This document shows positions 1-5,562 of a DNA stretch of 7,128 bases, one piece after another. A program made the translations under genes and the position numbers. Within the stretch, counting starts at the first letter, position 1. Each line of letters begins with the position of its first letter. The notes under the pieces were generated by a model. The model saw nothing but the letters and a program-made list of their open reading frames with translations, did not search any database and was not told the DNA's origin. This DNA is from Clostridia bacterium (lineage in GTDB: Bacteria > Bacillota > Clostridia > UBA1381). Location: contig CAAGKL010000319.1 of assembly GCA_900770405.1 (NCBI GenBank), positions 1 to 7,128 on the forward strand, given 5' to 3'.

Positions 1-1
1 C

Positions 2-529
2 GACGATATGTGCAGTAAGGTCAAGGGGCTTGAGCCGCATCCGGAGCGTATGGGTGTGTATAAAGGTGTTGACTTTTCCGGCAAAAGTGGTATAATAAAA
101 GTAGGGAGCAATGAAATGTATAGAAAAGCAAAAGACAATCGCAGTGAACCGATGCCTAAAAAACAACTGCATAAAATTGAAAAGGGTTTTAAGCGTTCCG
201 GAGGCACTATACAGCGCAGTGCACAGATAGATGAGTATTTAGACAGCAAGCGGGCCGAGGCAATTACATATGACGCGCATACAATATTATTAAAGAGCAA
301 TCCCGGACGTGCAAGCGTGTTTGAAGAATTAATTCACGCCACTCAGTATAAAAACGGAGAAAATGACGGAAGCTATGAAAAACGATTGCTATGCGAAATA
401 GCAGCGCAGGAAAAATTGCTGGCGCACAAAAAAGCATATCAATTAACCAAAATAGAAATAGAGCAAACACAGTCAGCATTAAATTCGTACAAAAAGGAAC
501 TAATAAAATTAAAAAAAGGAGGCTTATAA
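2..529 (+). CDS. C-terminal part of a phage minor head (MuF-type) protein carrying a putative zincin-like toxin domain; 5' partial
   Basis: The reading frame is open from the first bases of the window (two codons precede the first ATG at 8 and no ribosome site is visible), so this is probably the end of a longer protein. Counting from that ATG, residues 104-113 read VFEELIHATQ. EELIH (106-110) is a degenerate HExxH zinc-peptidase helix with the first His replaced by Glu, and a second acidic helix follows (E130 in LLCEIAAQEKL). The tail (about 133-171) is Lys-rich and probably helical or coiled. Similar EExxHxxQ domains are known at the C-termini of MuF proteins and other polymorphic toxins of Firmicutes; that assignment is from memory of the families. 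The position directly before a scaffold-capsid block fits MuF, which is packaged in the head and can be ejected with DNA. The codons are A+T-richer than those of the capsid genes. A free-standing toxin or an inactive structural domain is possible. Confidence 0.62.
   Translation, partial: DDMCSKVKGLEPHPERMGVYKGVDFSGKSGIIKVGSNEMYRKAKDNRSEPMPKKQLHKIEKGFKRSGGTIQRSAQIDEYLDSKRAEAITYDAHTILLKSNPGRASVFEELIHATQYKNGENDGSYEKRLLCEIAAQEKLLAHKKAYQLTKIEIEQTQSALNSYKKELIKLKKGGL
69..96 (+). promoter_or_regulatory. Promoter-like sequence inside the putative toxin gene
   Basis: TTGACT at 69-74 and TATAAT at 91-96 are separated by 16 bases, and TGG precedes the -10 box, giving an extended -10. This is close to the vegetative sigma consensus. 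A transcript would start near 102-104. It would carry AGGGAG (103-108) just before an in-frame ATG at 116, which could give a shorter product holding the zincin-like domain, and it would also cover the downstream 76-residue gene. It lies inside an A+T-rich coding region, where such matches arise by chance, so this is an inference from the sequence only. Confidence 0.3.
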
Positions 530-530
530 T

Positions 531-761
531 ATGTTTACGGTTATGGATATTTTTAAAATCGGCGATAATCTCTCGGTGACATTAAACGGTGCGTGCGAAC
601 AGTTAAAAAACGGTGTAACCTTAAAGGACGAAGAGGGAAATAAGTATAAAGTTCTTTCCGTGGGAATGACACGCTTTAACGACCCAACGGATATTACTCA
701 AAGTACAACGATATTATTAATGCCTTGCGGGTTAATAAAGGGCGAGAAATTGTATTTGTAA
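531..761 (+). CDS. Small EF-Tu domain II-like protein; candidate immunity protein for the upstream toxin domain
   Basis: The protein has 76 residues. The start at ATG 531 is set by AAAGGAGG at 515-522 with about 8 bases of spacing, and the gene follows the upstream stop by one base, so the two are translationally linked. No signal peptide or membrane segment is visible. Its pattern follows the beta-barrel domain II of elongation factor Tu and related GTPases: VMDIFKI (4-10) matches the opening VxDVFxI strand, KNGVTLKD (26-33) the middle strand, YKVLSVGM (39-46) the VTGVEM-like strand, and TILLMPCGLIKGEKLYL (60-76) the closing LLRGI...RGxVL segment. The GTPase domain is absent. A small gene directly after a toxin-type C-terminus is usually its immunity protein, and that is the inferred role. 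It could instead be a small phage protein unrelated to toxicity. The domain resemblance is by eye. Confidence 0.55.
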   Translation: MFTVMDIFKIGDNLSVTLNGACEQLKNGVTLKDEEGNKYKVLSVGMTRFNDPTDITQSTTILLMPCGLIKGEKLYL

Positions 762-775
762 ATTTTGTCAATAAG

Positions 776-881
776 GTTAGTCGTTTGAGGTGGTAGATTT
801 CGTAGCGTCCACACGCCGATGGTTTGACAAGGGGTAACCCTGAGAGATGCAGGAGAATTGGACGCCTGCCAAACGACTAAC
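776..881 (+). ncRNA. Candidate structured RNA element (or small inverted-repeat element) after the immunity-like gene
   Basis: A perfect 12-base inverted repeat closes the element (776-787 with 870-881). Inside it, GCGTCCA (805-811) is complementary to TGGACGC (859-865). AGGG (830-833) and CCCT (838-841) form a hairpin with the loop GTAA, a GNRA-type tetraloop. GCAGG (849-853), within the loop of the second helix, is complementary to CCTGC (865-869) just outside it. That could make a pseudoknot, sharing base 865, or an alternative fold. Nested helices plus a GNRA loop are typical of structured RNAs. No U-run follows 881, so the element itself is not a terminator; a separate terminator begins at 882. 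I do not recognise a riboswitch, ribozyme, tRNA or other named RNA. The trinucleotide AAG flanks both ends (773-775 and 882-884), so a miniature inverted-repeat transposon is an alternative. Confidence 0.45.
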
Positions 882-918
882 AAGAACAAGGGATTGCATT
901 TTTGCGGTCCCTTTTCTT
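882..918 (+). terminator. Intrinsic terminator ending the toxin/immunity/RNA module
   Basis: AAGGGATTGCA (888-898) pairs with TGCGGTCCCTT (903-913), with two G-U pairs and a TTTT loop, giving an 11-base stem followed by TTCTTAT. AAGAA (882-886) can pair with TTCTT (914-918) around a bulged C, so the hairpin may also act on the opposite strand. The U-run is short, so termination may be partial. It closes transcription from the 531-761 gene and the element at 776-881. Confidence 0.7.
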
Positions 919-1040
919 ATGCCCGAAATTAAGGAGGGGATAGAAAAACGAAATATAATATGTCCCAAAATGTCCGGGTTACATAGCATATAATGTAAAA
1001 TGGATAAACAAAAAGCAAGGTATCATAACATTTAATAATT
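919..1040 (+). other. A+T-rich non-coding stretch with promoter-like boxes and repeated TGTCC sites
   Basis: No convincing gene lies in 762-1168; this part sits between the two terminators. An orphan ribosome-binding sequence, AAGGAGGGG (931-939), has no start codon at a usable distance: ATG 960 is 20 bases away and opens only 8 codons. ATGTCC occurs twice, one helical turn apart (960-965 and 970-975), where an activator or repressor could bind. TATAAT occurs at 954-959 and 989-994, but neither has a good -35 box. ATG 1000 opens an 11-codon frame (MDKQKARYHNI) ending at 1035, just before the second terminator, without a clear ribosome site. The stretch may be a regulated promoter region making a short RNA, or the remains of a decayed gene. 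Confidence 0.35.
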
Positions 1041-1076
1041 AAAGCGTTTGCAAAAAAAATTGCAGGCGCTTTTTTT
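1041..1076 (+). terminator. Intrinsic terminator upstream of the scaffold gene
   Basis: AAAGCGTTTGCAA (1041-1053) pairs with TTGCAGGCGCTTT (1060-1072), a 13-base stem with two G-U pairs and an A-rich loop, running directly into a T tract that ends at 1076. The sequence shows a strong intrinsic terminator on the + strand. It lies between the toxin module and the virion genes, so late transcription must read through it or restart after it. Confidence 0.8.
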
Positions 1077-1121
1077 ATACACAAAATTCGTCGGCAGATC
1101 AGACGTAAAACAGTCGGGCCG

Positions 1122-1137
1122 CGTGGACGCGACCACG
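1122..1137 (+). other. Short GC-rich hairpin in the leader of the scaffold gene
   Basis: CGTGG (1122-1126) pairs with CCACG (1133-1137) around the loop ACGCGA. It lies within a G+C-rich 90-base leader between the terminator and the scaffold start, and ends about 30 bases before the ATG at 1169. No U-run follows, so it is not a terminator. It could stabilise the mRNA end or be chance. Confidence 0.25.
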
Positions 1138-1168
1138 TAAAAAAGCGTAGGCGGGAAAGGAAGATTTT

Positions 1169-1807
1169 ATGAAGAGAGAGGACGTAAAGGCGATATTTGC
1201 CGAGGCGACGGACGAACAGCTTGAAAAGATTATGGCATTGCACGGTTCGGACGTTGAAAAGTACAAGGGTGAGGCTGCGACGCTTAAAACCGAAGCCGCA
1301 GAAAAGAAAAAGGCTTTTGACCTGCTTAGCGGCGAGTTTGAAAAGCTCAAAGAGAGCAACGCGGGCGCTGCGGACTACAAGAAGAAATTCGAGGACCTTC
1401 AGCGTGATATTGCCGAAAAGGAAAAGGCTGCCGCACAAAAGCAGGCGGCAGAGGAACGCGCGGCAGAGATTTCGCGCCGATACGACGCGGCGGCGGTAGA
1501 CAAGAGCGGGAAGCCGCTTAAATGGCGTCACGACGCAATCAAAGCCGACTACCTGCACAAATTCACCGAGGCGCTGGCAGACGATGCATACAAAGGCAAA
1601 TCGGACAACGAAATTCTTTCAGAGCTTATCAGGGACGACAGCGGGGCTATTGAAGTACCGGGCGCGCAGACGGTATTTTCCAAGCCCTACGGCTCGGGCG
1701 GCACGATAACCCGTGAGGATTTCGCGAAAATGAGCTACAAGGACAGAGTTGAGCTGTATAAAACGGACAGACAGCTCTACGACAATTTGAACGGAGGAAA
1801 TGACTAA
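1169..1807 (+). CDS. Phage capsid scaffolding protein (GP20 minor structural protein family)
   Basis: This is the internal scaffold that guides procapsid assembly. The 212 residues show the expected layout: a short N-terminal helix, a long charged coiled-coil region (about 28-105) rich in Lys, Glu and Ala, a globular middle (about 118-160), a Gly-rich linker (GSGGT, 175-179), and a C-terminal helical segment (about 182-207; FAKMSYKDRVELYKTD pattern) of the kind that contacts the capsid protein. The start at ATG 1169 is supported by GGGAAAGGAAG at 1153-1163. Its stop TAA overlaps the capsid ATG by one base, so scaffold and capsid translation are coupled. The family is normally found directly before the major capsid gene, as here. 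No protease domain is visible in this protein or elsewhere in the window. Confidence 0.85.
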   Translation: MKREDVKAIFAEATDEQLEKIMALHGSDVEKYKGEAATLKTEAAEKKKAFDLLSGEFEKLKESNAGAADYKKKFEDLQRDIAEKEKAAAQKQAAEERAAEISRRYDAAAVDKSGKPLKWRHDAIKADYLHKFTEALADDAYKGKSDNEILSELIRDDSGAIEVPGAQTVFSKPYGSGGTITREDFAKMSYKDRVELYKTDRQLYDNLNGGND

Positions 1808-2811
1808 TGGCAAATCAGACTACAAAAATTCAGGACTTAATAAACCCCGAGGTTATGGGCGATATGATTTCTGCGAAAATTCCGCAGAAAATCGTTGTTA
1901 CACCCTTTGCAAAGATTGACACCACGCTGCAGGGCGTGCCGGGCGACACGATAACCGTACCGAAGTACGATTACATCGGCGACGCGGTAGACGTGGCGGA
2001 GGGCGTAAGCGCCGAGACGTGCAAGCTCACAACCACAACCACGCAGACAAAAATCAAAAAGGCAATGAAGGCTGTCGAGGTTACCGACGAGGCGGTGCTT
2101 TCCGGCTACGGCAATCCTATGGGCGAGGCGAACGCGCAGCTCGCAAAGGCAATCGCGTCGAAAATGGACAACGACGCTATGGACGCGCTGCTCGGGGCAA
2201 AGCTCGTCAGGGACACCGGCGCGAAGATTTCCTACAACGGTGTTGTCGACGTGATTGATGTATTCAATGAGGAGGTAAACACCGAAAAGGTGATGTTTGT
2301 AAACCCGAAGCAGGTTACATCGCTGAGAAAGGACGCAAACTTCATATCGGCGGACAAATACACCGGGCGGGTCATTATGACCGGCGAAATCGGTATGATC
2401 GCAAATGCGAGGATTGTGCCGTCGAAAAAGGTTAAGCTCAACGAAGCGGATATGTATTTCCTGACGATTGCAGAGCCCGAGGACTGGGCGACAAAATACA
2501 CATCGTACTACACAAAGAGCGGCTCGGGCTACACGGCGGTAACCGGCAATTCCGCGCCTGCGTGGGAGGAGAGCAAGTATTATTCCAAGCTCGCGGCGGG
2601 CAAGGGCTATGTTTGCCCGGTTGTAAAACTCACGGGAGAGACCGAGACTGAGGACGAAGTGCCGGCAATCACAATCTATATGAAGCGCGGCGTGAACGTT
2701 GAAACGGAGCGTCACACCCTGGCGAGAAAAACCGATGTTTCGGTTGATGAATTCTATGCGGTGGCGCTGACAAATGCCGAGAGGGTAGTGCTCGGAGTAT
2801 TCGGCAAGTAA
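1807..2811 (+). CDS. Major capsid protein (HK97 fold)
   Basis: This is the shell-forming head protein. It has 334 residues and starts at ATG 1807 with GGAGG at 1793-1797. The N-terminal part (MANQTTKIQDLINPEVMGDMI) lacks a long cleavable delta region, consistent with a separate scaffold. The pattern G(D)TITVPKY (46-54), the GYGNPMGEANAQLAKAIASKMDND helix (100-123), and the C-terminal RGVNVETERHTLARKTDVSVDEFYAVALTN region (294-323) are typical of HK97-fold capsids of Firmicutes phages. Residues about 223-272 look like an insertion: two similar half-repeats beginning at W227 and W253, each with paired Tyr and a GxGY motif. This may be a surface-exposed loop or small domain. The next gene follows after 22 bases. 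Confidence 0.9.
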   Translation: MANQTTKIQDLINPEVMGDMISAKIPQKIVVTPFAKIDTTLQGVPGDTITVPKYDYIGDAVDVAEGVSAETCKLTTTTTQTKIKKAMKAVEVTDEAVLSGYGNPMGEANAQLAKAIASKMDNDAMDALLGAKLVRDTGAKISYNGVVDVIDVFNEEVNTEKVMFVNPKQVTSLRKDANFISADKYTGRVIMTGEIGMIANARIVPSKKVKLNEADMYFLTIAEPEDWATKYTSYYTKSGSGYTAVTGNSAPAWEESKYYSKLAAGKGYVCPVVKLTGETETEDEVPAITIYMKRGVNVETERHTLARKTDVSVDEFYAVALTNAERVVLGVFGK

Positions 2812-2833
2812 GGACGAAAGGGGCGGTTTTGAT

Positions 2834-3220
2834 ATGTATCTTTGCTACAGCGAATTTAAAGCCAAGGGCGGCACACTTGACGAAGCCGCCTTCAAACGCT
2901 TATGCCGCAGGGCGGAGTACATCGTAAATGCACAGGCGGGCGGAATGACAGGTGAGAGAATAAAGAACCTTGCGGGAGTACCCGAGGCAGTAAAGGACTG
3001 CGTTTTTGAGCTTATTTCTCACCTGTCGGAAAACGTCTTTGACGGCTCGGCTGTGCAGAGCGAAAGCCAGAGCTTTGACGGACAGAGCGAAAGCTGCACA
3101 TATACACGTCTGACAAAGGAGCAGGCGGATGCCGAACGCGGGGAAATCGTCCGCACTTATCTGTCGGGCATATATTCGGGCGGCGTTGAGTTGCTCTACA
3201 GGGGGGCGGGGCTGTGCTGA
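2834..3220 (+). CDS. Head-tail connector (adaptor) protein, gp6/gp15/YqbG-like
   Basis: The protein has 128 residues. It begins MYLCYSEFKAKGGTLDEAAFKRLCRRAEYIVNAQ, the usual opening of the small alpha-helical adaptor ring that binds under the portal: a Y-F-G-G motif, then a helix with an A-x-x-I-x-x-x-T/A-like pattern. A second helix follows (PEAVKDCVFELISHLSENV, 50-68), then a Ser/Gln-rich linker (about 73-88) and a C-terminal helix (KEQADAERGEIVRTYLSG, 95-112). It sits directly after the capsid gene, the standard place for this protein. The ribosome site is a weak GAAAGGGG at 2815-2822. The 3' end overlaps the next gene by 7 bases. Confidence 0.7.
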   Translation: MYLCYSEFKAKGGTLDEAAFKRLCRRAEYIVNAQAGGMTGERIKNLAGVPEAVKDCVFELISHLSENVFDGSAVQSESQSFDGQSESCTYTRLTKEQADAERGEIVRTYLSGIYSGGVELLYRGAGLC

Positions 3221-3681
3221 GTGATTTATATTGCGAAAAATTCACGCTTATCTGCCGCATACCGACCGCGCCCGAGAACAACAGGGTACGGCTTTTTATA
3301 AAGCACATTCTTACCGGCTGCGCAAAGCACGACGGAATTTATGACAGGACAACAGGCACGGTATTCCGCGGCGACAACACATTCACGGTCCATACGCGGG
3401 ACTGGCGGCGGTACCGTGCGCCGGCGTGGGCAGAGGGCGGATATTATGCGCTTTCGGACAATGAGAAAGCAGGGCTATACACTGTCAGCCGCGGGGATTT
3501 GCTTATTTTCGGGGAAATTGCGGAGGACGCTCCGAAGGATATAGACGAATTTGACGCACTTGCGGAAAAATATGCGCTTATCGGCGGGACGGTGTCGGAG
3601 GCTGCCGCGTGCATAGCCTACAGGGACGCGCAAAAGCGGATACCCTGGCGCACAAACCACATAAAGATAATAAAGGGGTGA
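3214..3681 (+). CDS. Putative neck/head-closure protein (minor capsid-type), unassigned family
   Basis: The protein has 155 residues and starts at GTG 3214, overlapping the previous gene by 7 bases; AGGGGGGCGG (3200-3209) supports this start. I do not recognise the family with certainty. The early part looks beta-rich (EKFTLICRIP, NRVRLFIKHILTGC) and carries a short G-x-Y-D segment followed by RGDNTFTVHTRDWRRYRAP. A region with VSRGDLLIFGEIAEDAP (about 91-107) resembles the turn-rich beta-strand pattern of phage head-closure proteins. A C-terminal segment repeats Ala/Tyr with IPWRTNHIKIIKG at the end. Its position between the connector and the tail-terminator candidate suggests the stopper or neck ring. 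The function is inferred mainly from gene order. Confidence 0.5.
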   Translation: MLSDLYCEKFTLICRIPTAPENNRVRLFIKHILTGCAKHDGIYDRTTGTVFRGDNTFTVHTRDWRRYRAPAWAEGGYYALSDNEKAGLYTVSRGDLLIFGEIAEDAPKDIDEFDALAEKYALIGGTVSEAAACIAYRDAQKRIPWRTNHIKIIKG

Positions 3682-3685
3682 CATA

Positions 3686-4189
3686 ATGCGGACGGATTTT
3701 GAGTGTATATATGACTGGCTTGCGGAGAATGTGAAGGTATTTCCGCAGCTTGAGGTCATCGGGACGCAGCTGCGCGATAAGCGGCTTATGCTGCAGCCGA
3801 ACGGCGCGGCGCATATGTACGAGGTTTCGGCGGCGGAGTACACCGACGGTATGATGAAGTACCATTTTAAGCCCACAGAGCCCTATTATGTCGATGTGGA
3901 TATTATCTGCTACAGAATGGTTTACGAGGACGATGCGGACAGGAATTTGTCGCAGCTTGCGAAGGTGCAAGCGGTGTGCGACTGGTTTTTGGAGCAGCAA
4001 AACGCGGCGAATGTGCCGGTGCTTGATAAAAACGAGTGCTATATGCTGGAATGTCTGACGCCTGAGCCCTTTATGCGCAACTATTACGAGGACGGCGACA
4101 CAAGCCGTACGCTCGTGGACTATGCCGTGACGGTGCGGTTTTATCTTGCGAATCCGGCAGTGGAAATCTTCCGGGTGATACAAAAATGA
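3686..4189 (+). CDS. Putative tail terminator / tail completion protein
   Basis: The protein has 167 residues. ATG 3686 follows AAAGGGG at 3673-3679, with 4 bases between the preceding stop and this start. The N-terminal helix (FECIYDWLAENVKVFPQLEVIG), the beta-strand region with PTEPYYVDVDIICYRMV (about 63-79), the helix NLSQLAKVQAVCDWFLEQQN (87-106), and the C-terminal strand YAVTVRFYLANP (145-156) match the alpha/beta pattern of gpU-like tail terminators and some small phage minor capsid proteins. The tail terminator caps the tube before it joins the head. It overlaps the next gene by four bases (ATGA), so translation is coupled. It precedes rather than follows the gp10-like gene, which differs from the more usual order, so the assignment is moderate. 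Confidence 0.55.
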   Translation: MRTDFECIYDWLAENVKVFPQLEVIGTQLRDKRLMLQPNGAAHMYEVSAAEYTDGMMKYHFKPTEPYYVDVDIICYRMVYEDDADRNLSQLAKVQAVCDWFLEQQNAANVPVLDKNECYMLECLTPEPFMRNYYEDGDTSRTLVDYAVTVRFYLANPAVEIFRVIQK

Positions 4190-4635
4190 AAATCACGGTT
4201 GAGGACAGAATGCGGCTTTCGGATATTGTGCGGAGGGTTGAGAGTGACGAGCTGCGGCTGTTCGGGGCGCACGAATGGCGTCGGCTTATGGCTCCGTATG
4301 TCCCGCGGCGCGACGGCAGGCTTATGCAGGACGTGACGGTTGAACCGAACACGGTCACGTATAAAGCGCCGTACGCGCACTATGTGTATAACGGCAAGGT
4401 GTATGTCGACCCGGACTATAAAAAGGGCGGCTTTACGAGCGACGGCGGCATTACGTTCTGGTCGCGACCGGGTGTGCGGAAAAAGCGGACTTCGCGCGAT
4501 TTACGGATAAGGCGGGATATGAACCCGAAAGCAAGTAAGGAATGGGACAAGGCGGCAATCAAGGATAAACAGGACGAAAAGCTGGCGGAGGCTATAGCGC
4601 GCCGGCTTGATATGATGTTGAACAGGGAGGAATAA
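4186..4635 (+). CDS. Minor capsid protein 2 / HK97 gp10-like head-tail joining protein
   Basis: The protein has 149 residues. The core YKAPYAHYVYNGKVYVDP (about 63-80), followed by a glycine-rich stretch, FWSRPGVRKKRTSRDLRIRR and a tail of NPKASKEWDKAAIKDKQDEKLAEAIARRL, is characteristic of the Minor_capsid_2 and gp10-like families of Firmicutes siphophages. These act at the head-tail junction or in tail completion. The start ATG 4186 overlaps the preceding stop (ATGA) and has only a weak upstream ribosome site, which points to translational coupling. Strongly basic C-terminal residues are visible. Three bases separate it from the tail tube gene. Confidence 0.75.
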   Translation: MKITVEDRMRLSDIVRRVESDELRLFGAHEWRRLMAPYVPRRDGRLMQDVTVEPNTVTYKAPYAHYVYNGKVYVDPDYKKGGFTSDGGITFWSRPGVRKKRTSRDLRIRRDMNPKASKEWDKAAIKDKQDEKLAEAIARRLDMMLNREE

Positions 4636-4638
4636 CAA

Positions 4639-5163
4639 ATGGATACAATTTTGAAGAGAAGCGACAAAAAAGCATTTTACGGCATACCGGCATCGGGCGG
4701 CTCGGGCGGCACGACATTTACGCGTATGCGCGGATTTACCGAGTTTTCGATAAGCAGAAACCCGACCGAGTATTCACGCAGATATGTCGACGAGGACAGC
4801 GAGAGAACCGACGTAACAGGCTATTCGATGTCCTGCTCGTACGCGTTTGACGAGTTTTCGGGTGATGCGGTGCACGCGGATATTATCGCGATTACCGACG
4901 GTGAAAAAGTAGGCGCCGACGCGCAGCGCGATATTGTGCTGGTGGACTTTTCAAAGCCTGCGACGGGCGGCGGCTTTGAGGCGGTGCGGCGTACCTTCTC
5001 GGTCATCGCCGACAGCGAGGGCGACAGCACGGACGCGTACACCTACAGCGGAAATTTGCGCGCGACGGGCGAGGTTATAAAGGGCACGGCAACCATTGCA
5101 TCACCCGAGGACGGCAACGCCAAGAGTGCGCTGACCGTGACATTTACCAAGGCATCGGAATAA
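4639..5163 (+). CDS. Major tail tube protein
   Basis: The protein has 174 residues. The opening LKRSDKKAFYGI followed by RMRGFTEFSISRNPTEYSRRYVDEDSERTDVTGY (30-62) and FSGDAVHADIIAITD (73-87) is the familiar signature of tail tube proteins from clostridial siphophages. The rest is beta-rich (ATGEVIKGTATI, AKSALTVTF), as expected for a hexameric tube ring. A Gly/Ser-rich linker lies at 18-25. GGGAGG at 4625-4630 with 8 bases of spacing is a strong ribosome site, consistent with a protein needed in many copies. It is followed by the chaperone genes, as is standard. Confidence 0.85.
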   Translation: MDTILKRSDKKAFYGIPASGGSGGTTFTRMRGFTEFSISRNPTEYSRRYVDEDSERTDVTGYSMSCSYAFDEFSGDAVHADIIAITDGEKVGADAQRDIVLVDFSKPATGGGFEAVRRTFSVIADSEGDSTDAYTYSGNLRATGEVIKGTATIASPEDGNAKSALTVTFTKASE

Positions 5164-5177
5164 GGGGGCGTTGATTT

Positions 5178-5561
5178 ATGATTGAGCGTATAGCTTACGA
5201 GACGAAAAGCTACGGCATAGAGCTCCCCGACGGCAGTGAGCTGCTTTTGCCCGAGCGCAATGATGAGATTTATGAAAAATTCAACAGCCTTGAGGGCTCA
5301 AAGACAAGCCGGACGGAGTATGCGCATTATCAGGCGGTACTTGAGCTGCTGTTCGGGCGTGACGGCTTTAAGAAGATTGCGCCGAAGGGTAAAAAAGAGA
5401 GCCTTGACTATCTTGCCCGGGTGTATGTGATTTCAGTCGGGCTGTTTACAAAGGAAAAGCAGGAGCTTGAGCAGCAGGAGCTCGAAAAACAGGCGGAGCG
5501 CATTGCGCCGATTACTTCAAAGGCGGAGCAGCTGTCGGTGCTGCTGAAACAGGGGCACTGA
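5178..5561 (+). CDS. Tail assembly chaperone-type protein (gpG-like position)
   Basis: The protein has 127 residues and is acidic and mostly helical. Its N-terminus reads YGIELPDGSELLLPERNDEIYEKFN; the middle holds LLFGRDGFKKIAPKGKKESLDYLARVYVISVGLF, and a coiled-coil-like C-terminus repeats QELEQQELEKQAERI (about 97-111). In this position, between tube and tape measure, siphophages carry chaperones that coat the tape measure during tube assembly. The ribosome site is AAGGGGGCG at 5162-5170. The next gene starts one base after its stop (TGATATG), so translation is coupled. No canonical slippery site was found, so a gpGT-type frameshift is not supported. Confidence 0.65.
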   Translation: MIERIAYETKSYGIELPDGSELLLPERNDEIYEKFNSLEGSKTSRTEYAHYQAVLELLFGRDGFKKIAPKGKKESLDYLARVYVISVGLFTKEKQELEQQELEKQAERIAPITSKAEQLSVLLKQGH

Positions 5562-5562
5562 T

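Noticed and set aside
776..881. Integron attC site or tRNA
   Set aside because: The ends read GTTAG...CTAAC, the opposite orientation to attC core sites, and the inner TRRRY-type pattern does not fit. No tRNA arms or T-loop sequence are present.
929..1558. 209-codon open frame on the minus strand across the terminator and scaffold start
   Set aside because: It crosses a strong + strand terminator and the scaffold ribosome site, and its composition is that of an antisense shadow.
1837..2715. 292-codon open frame on the minus strand opposite the capsid gene
   Set aside because: It is a mirror of the codon bias of the capsid gene: the product is rich in Arg, Cys and His, has no recognisable domain and no operon context. 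The sense protein is clearly the real gene.
1691..4714. Sixteen-base identical match between scaffold (1691-1706) and tail tube (4699-4714)
   Set aside because: Both copies encode the same Gly-Ser linker (GSGGT) with preferred codons; flanking sequence does not match, so it is probably not a recombination repeat.
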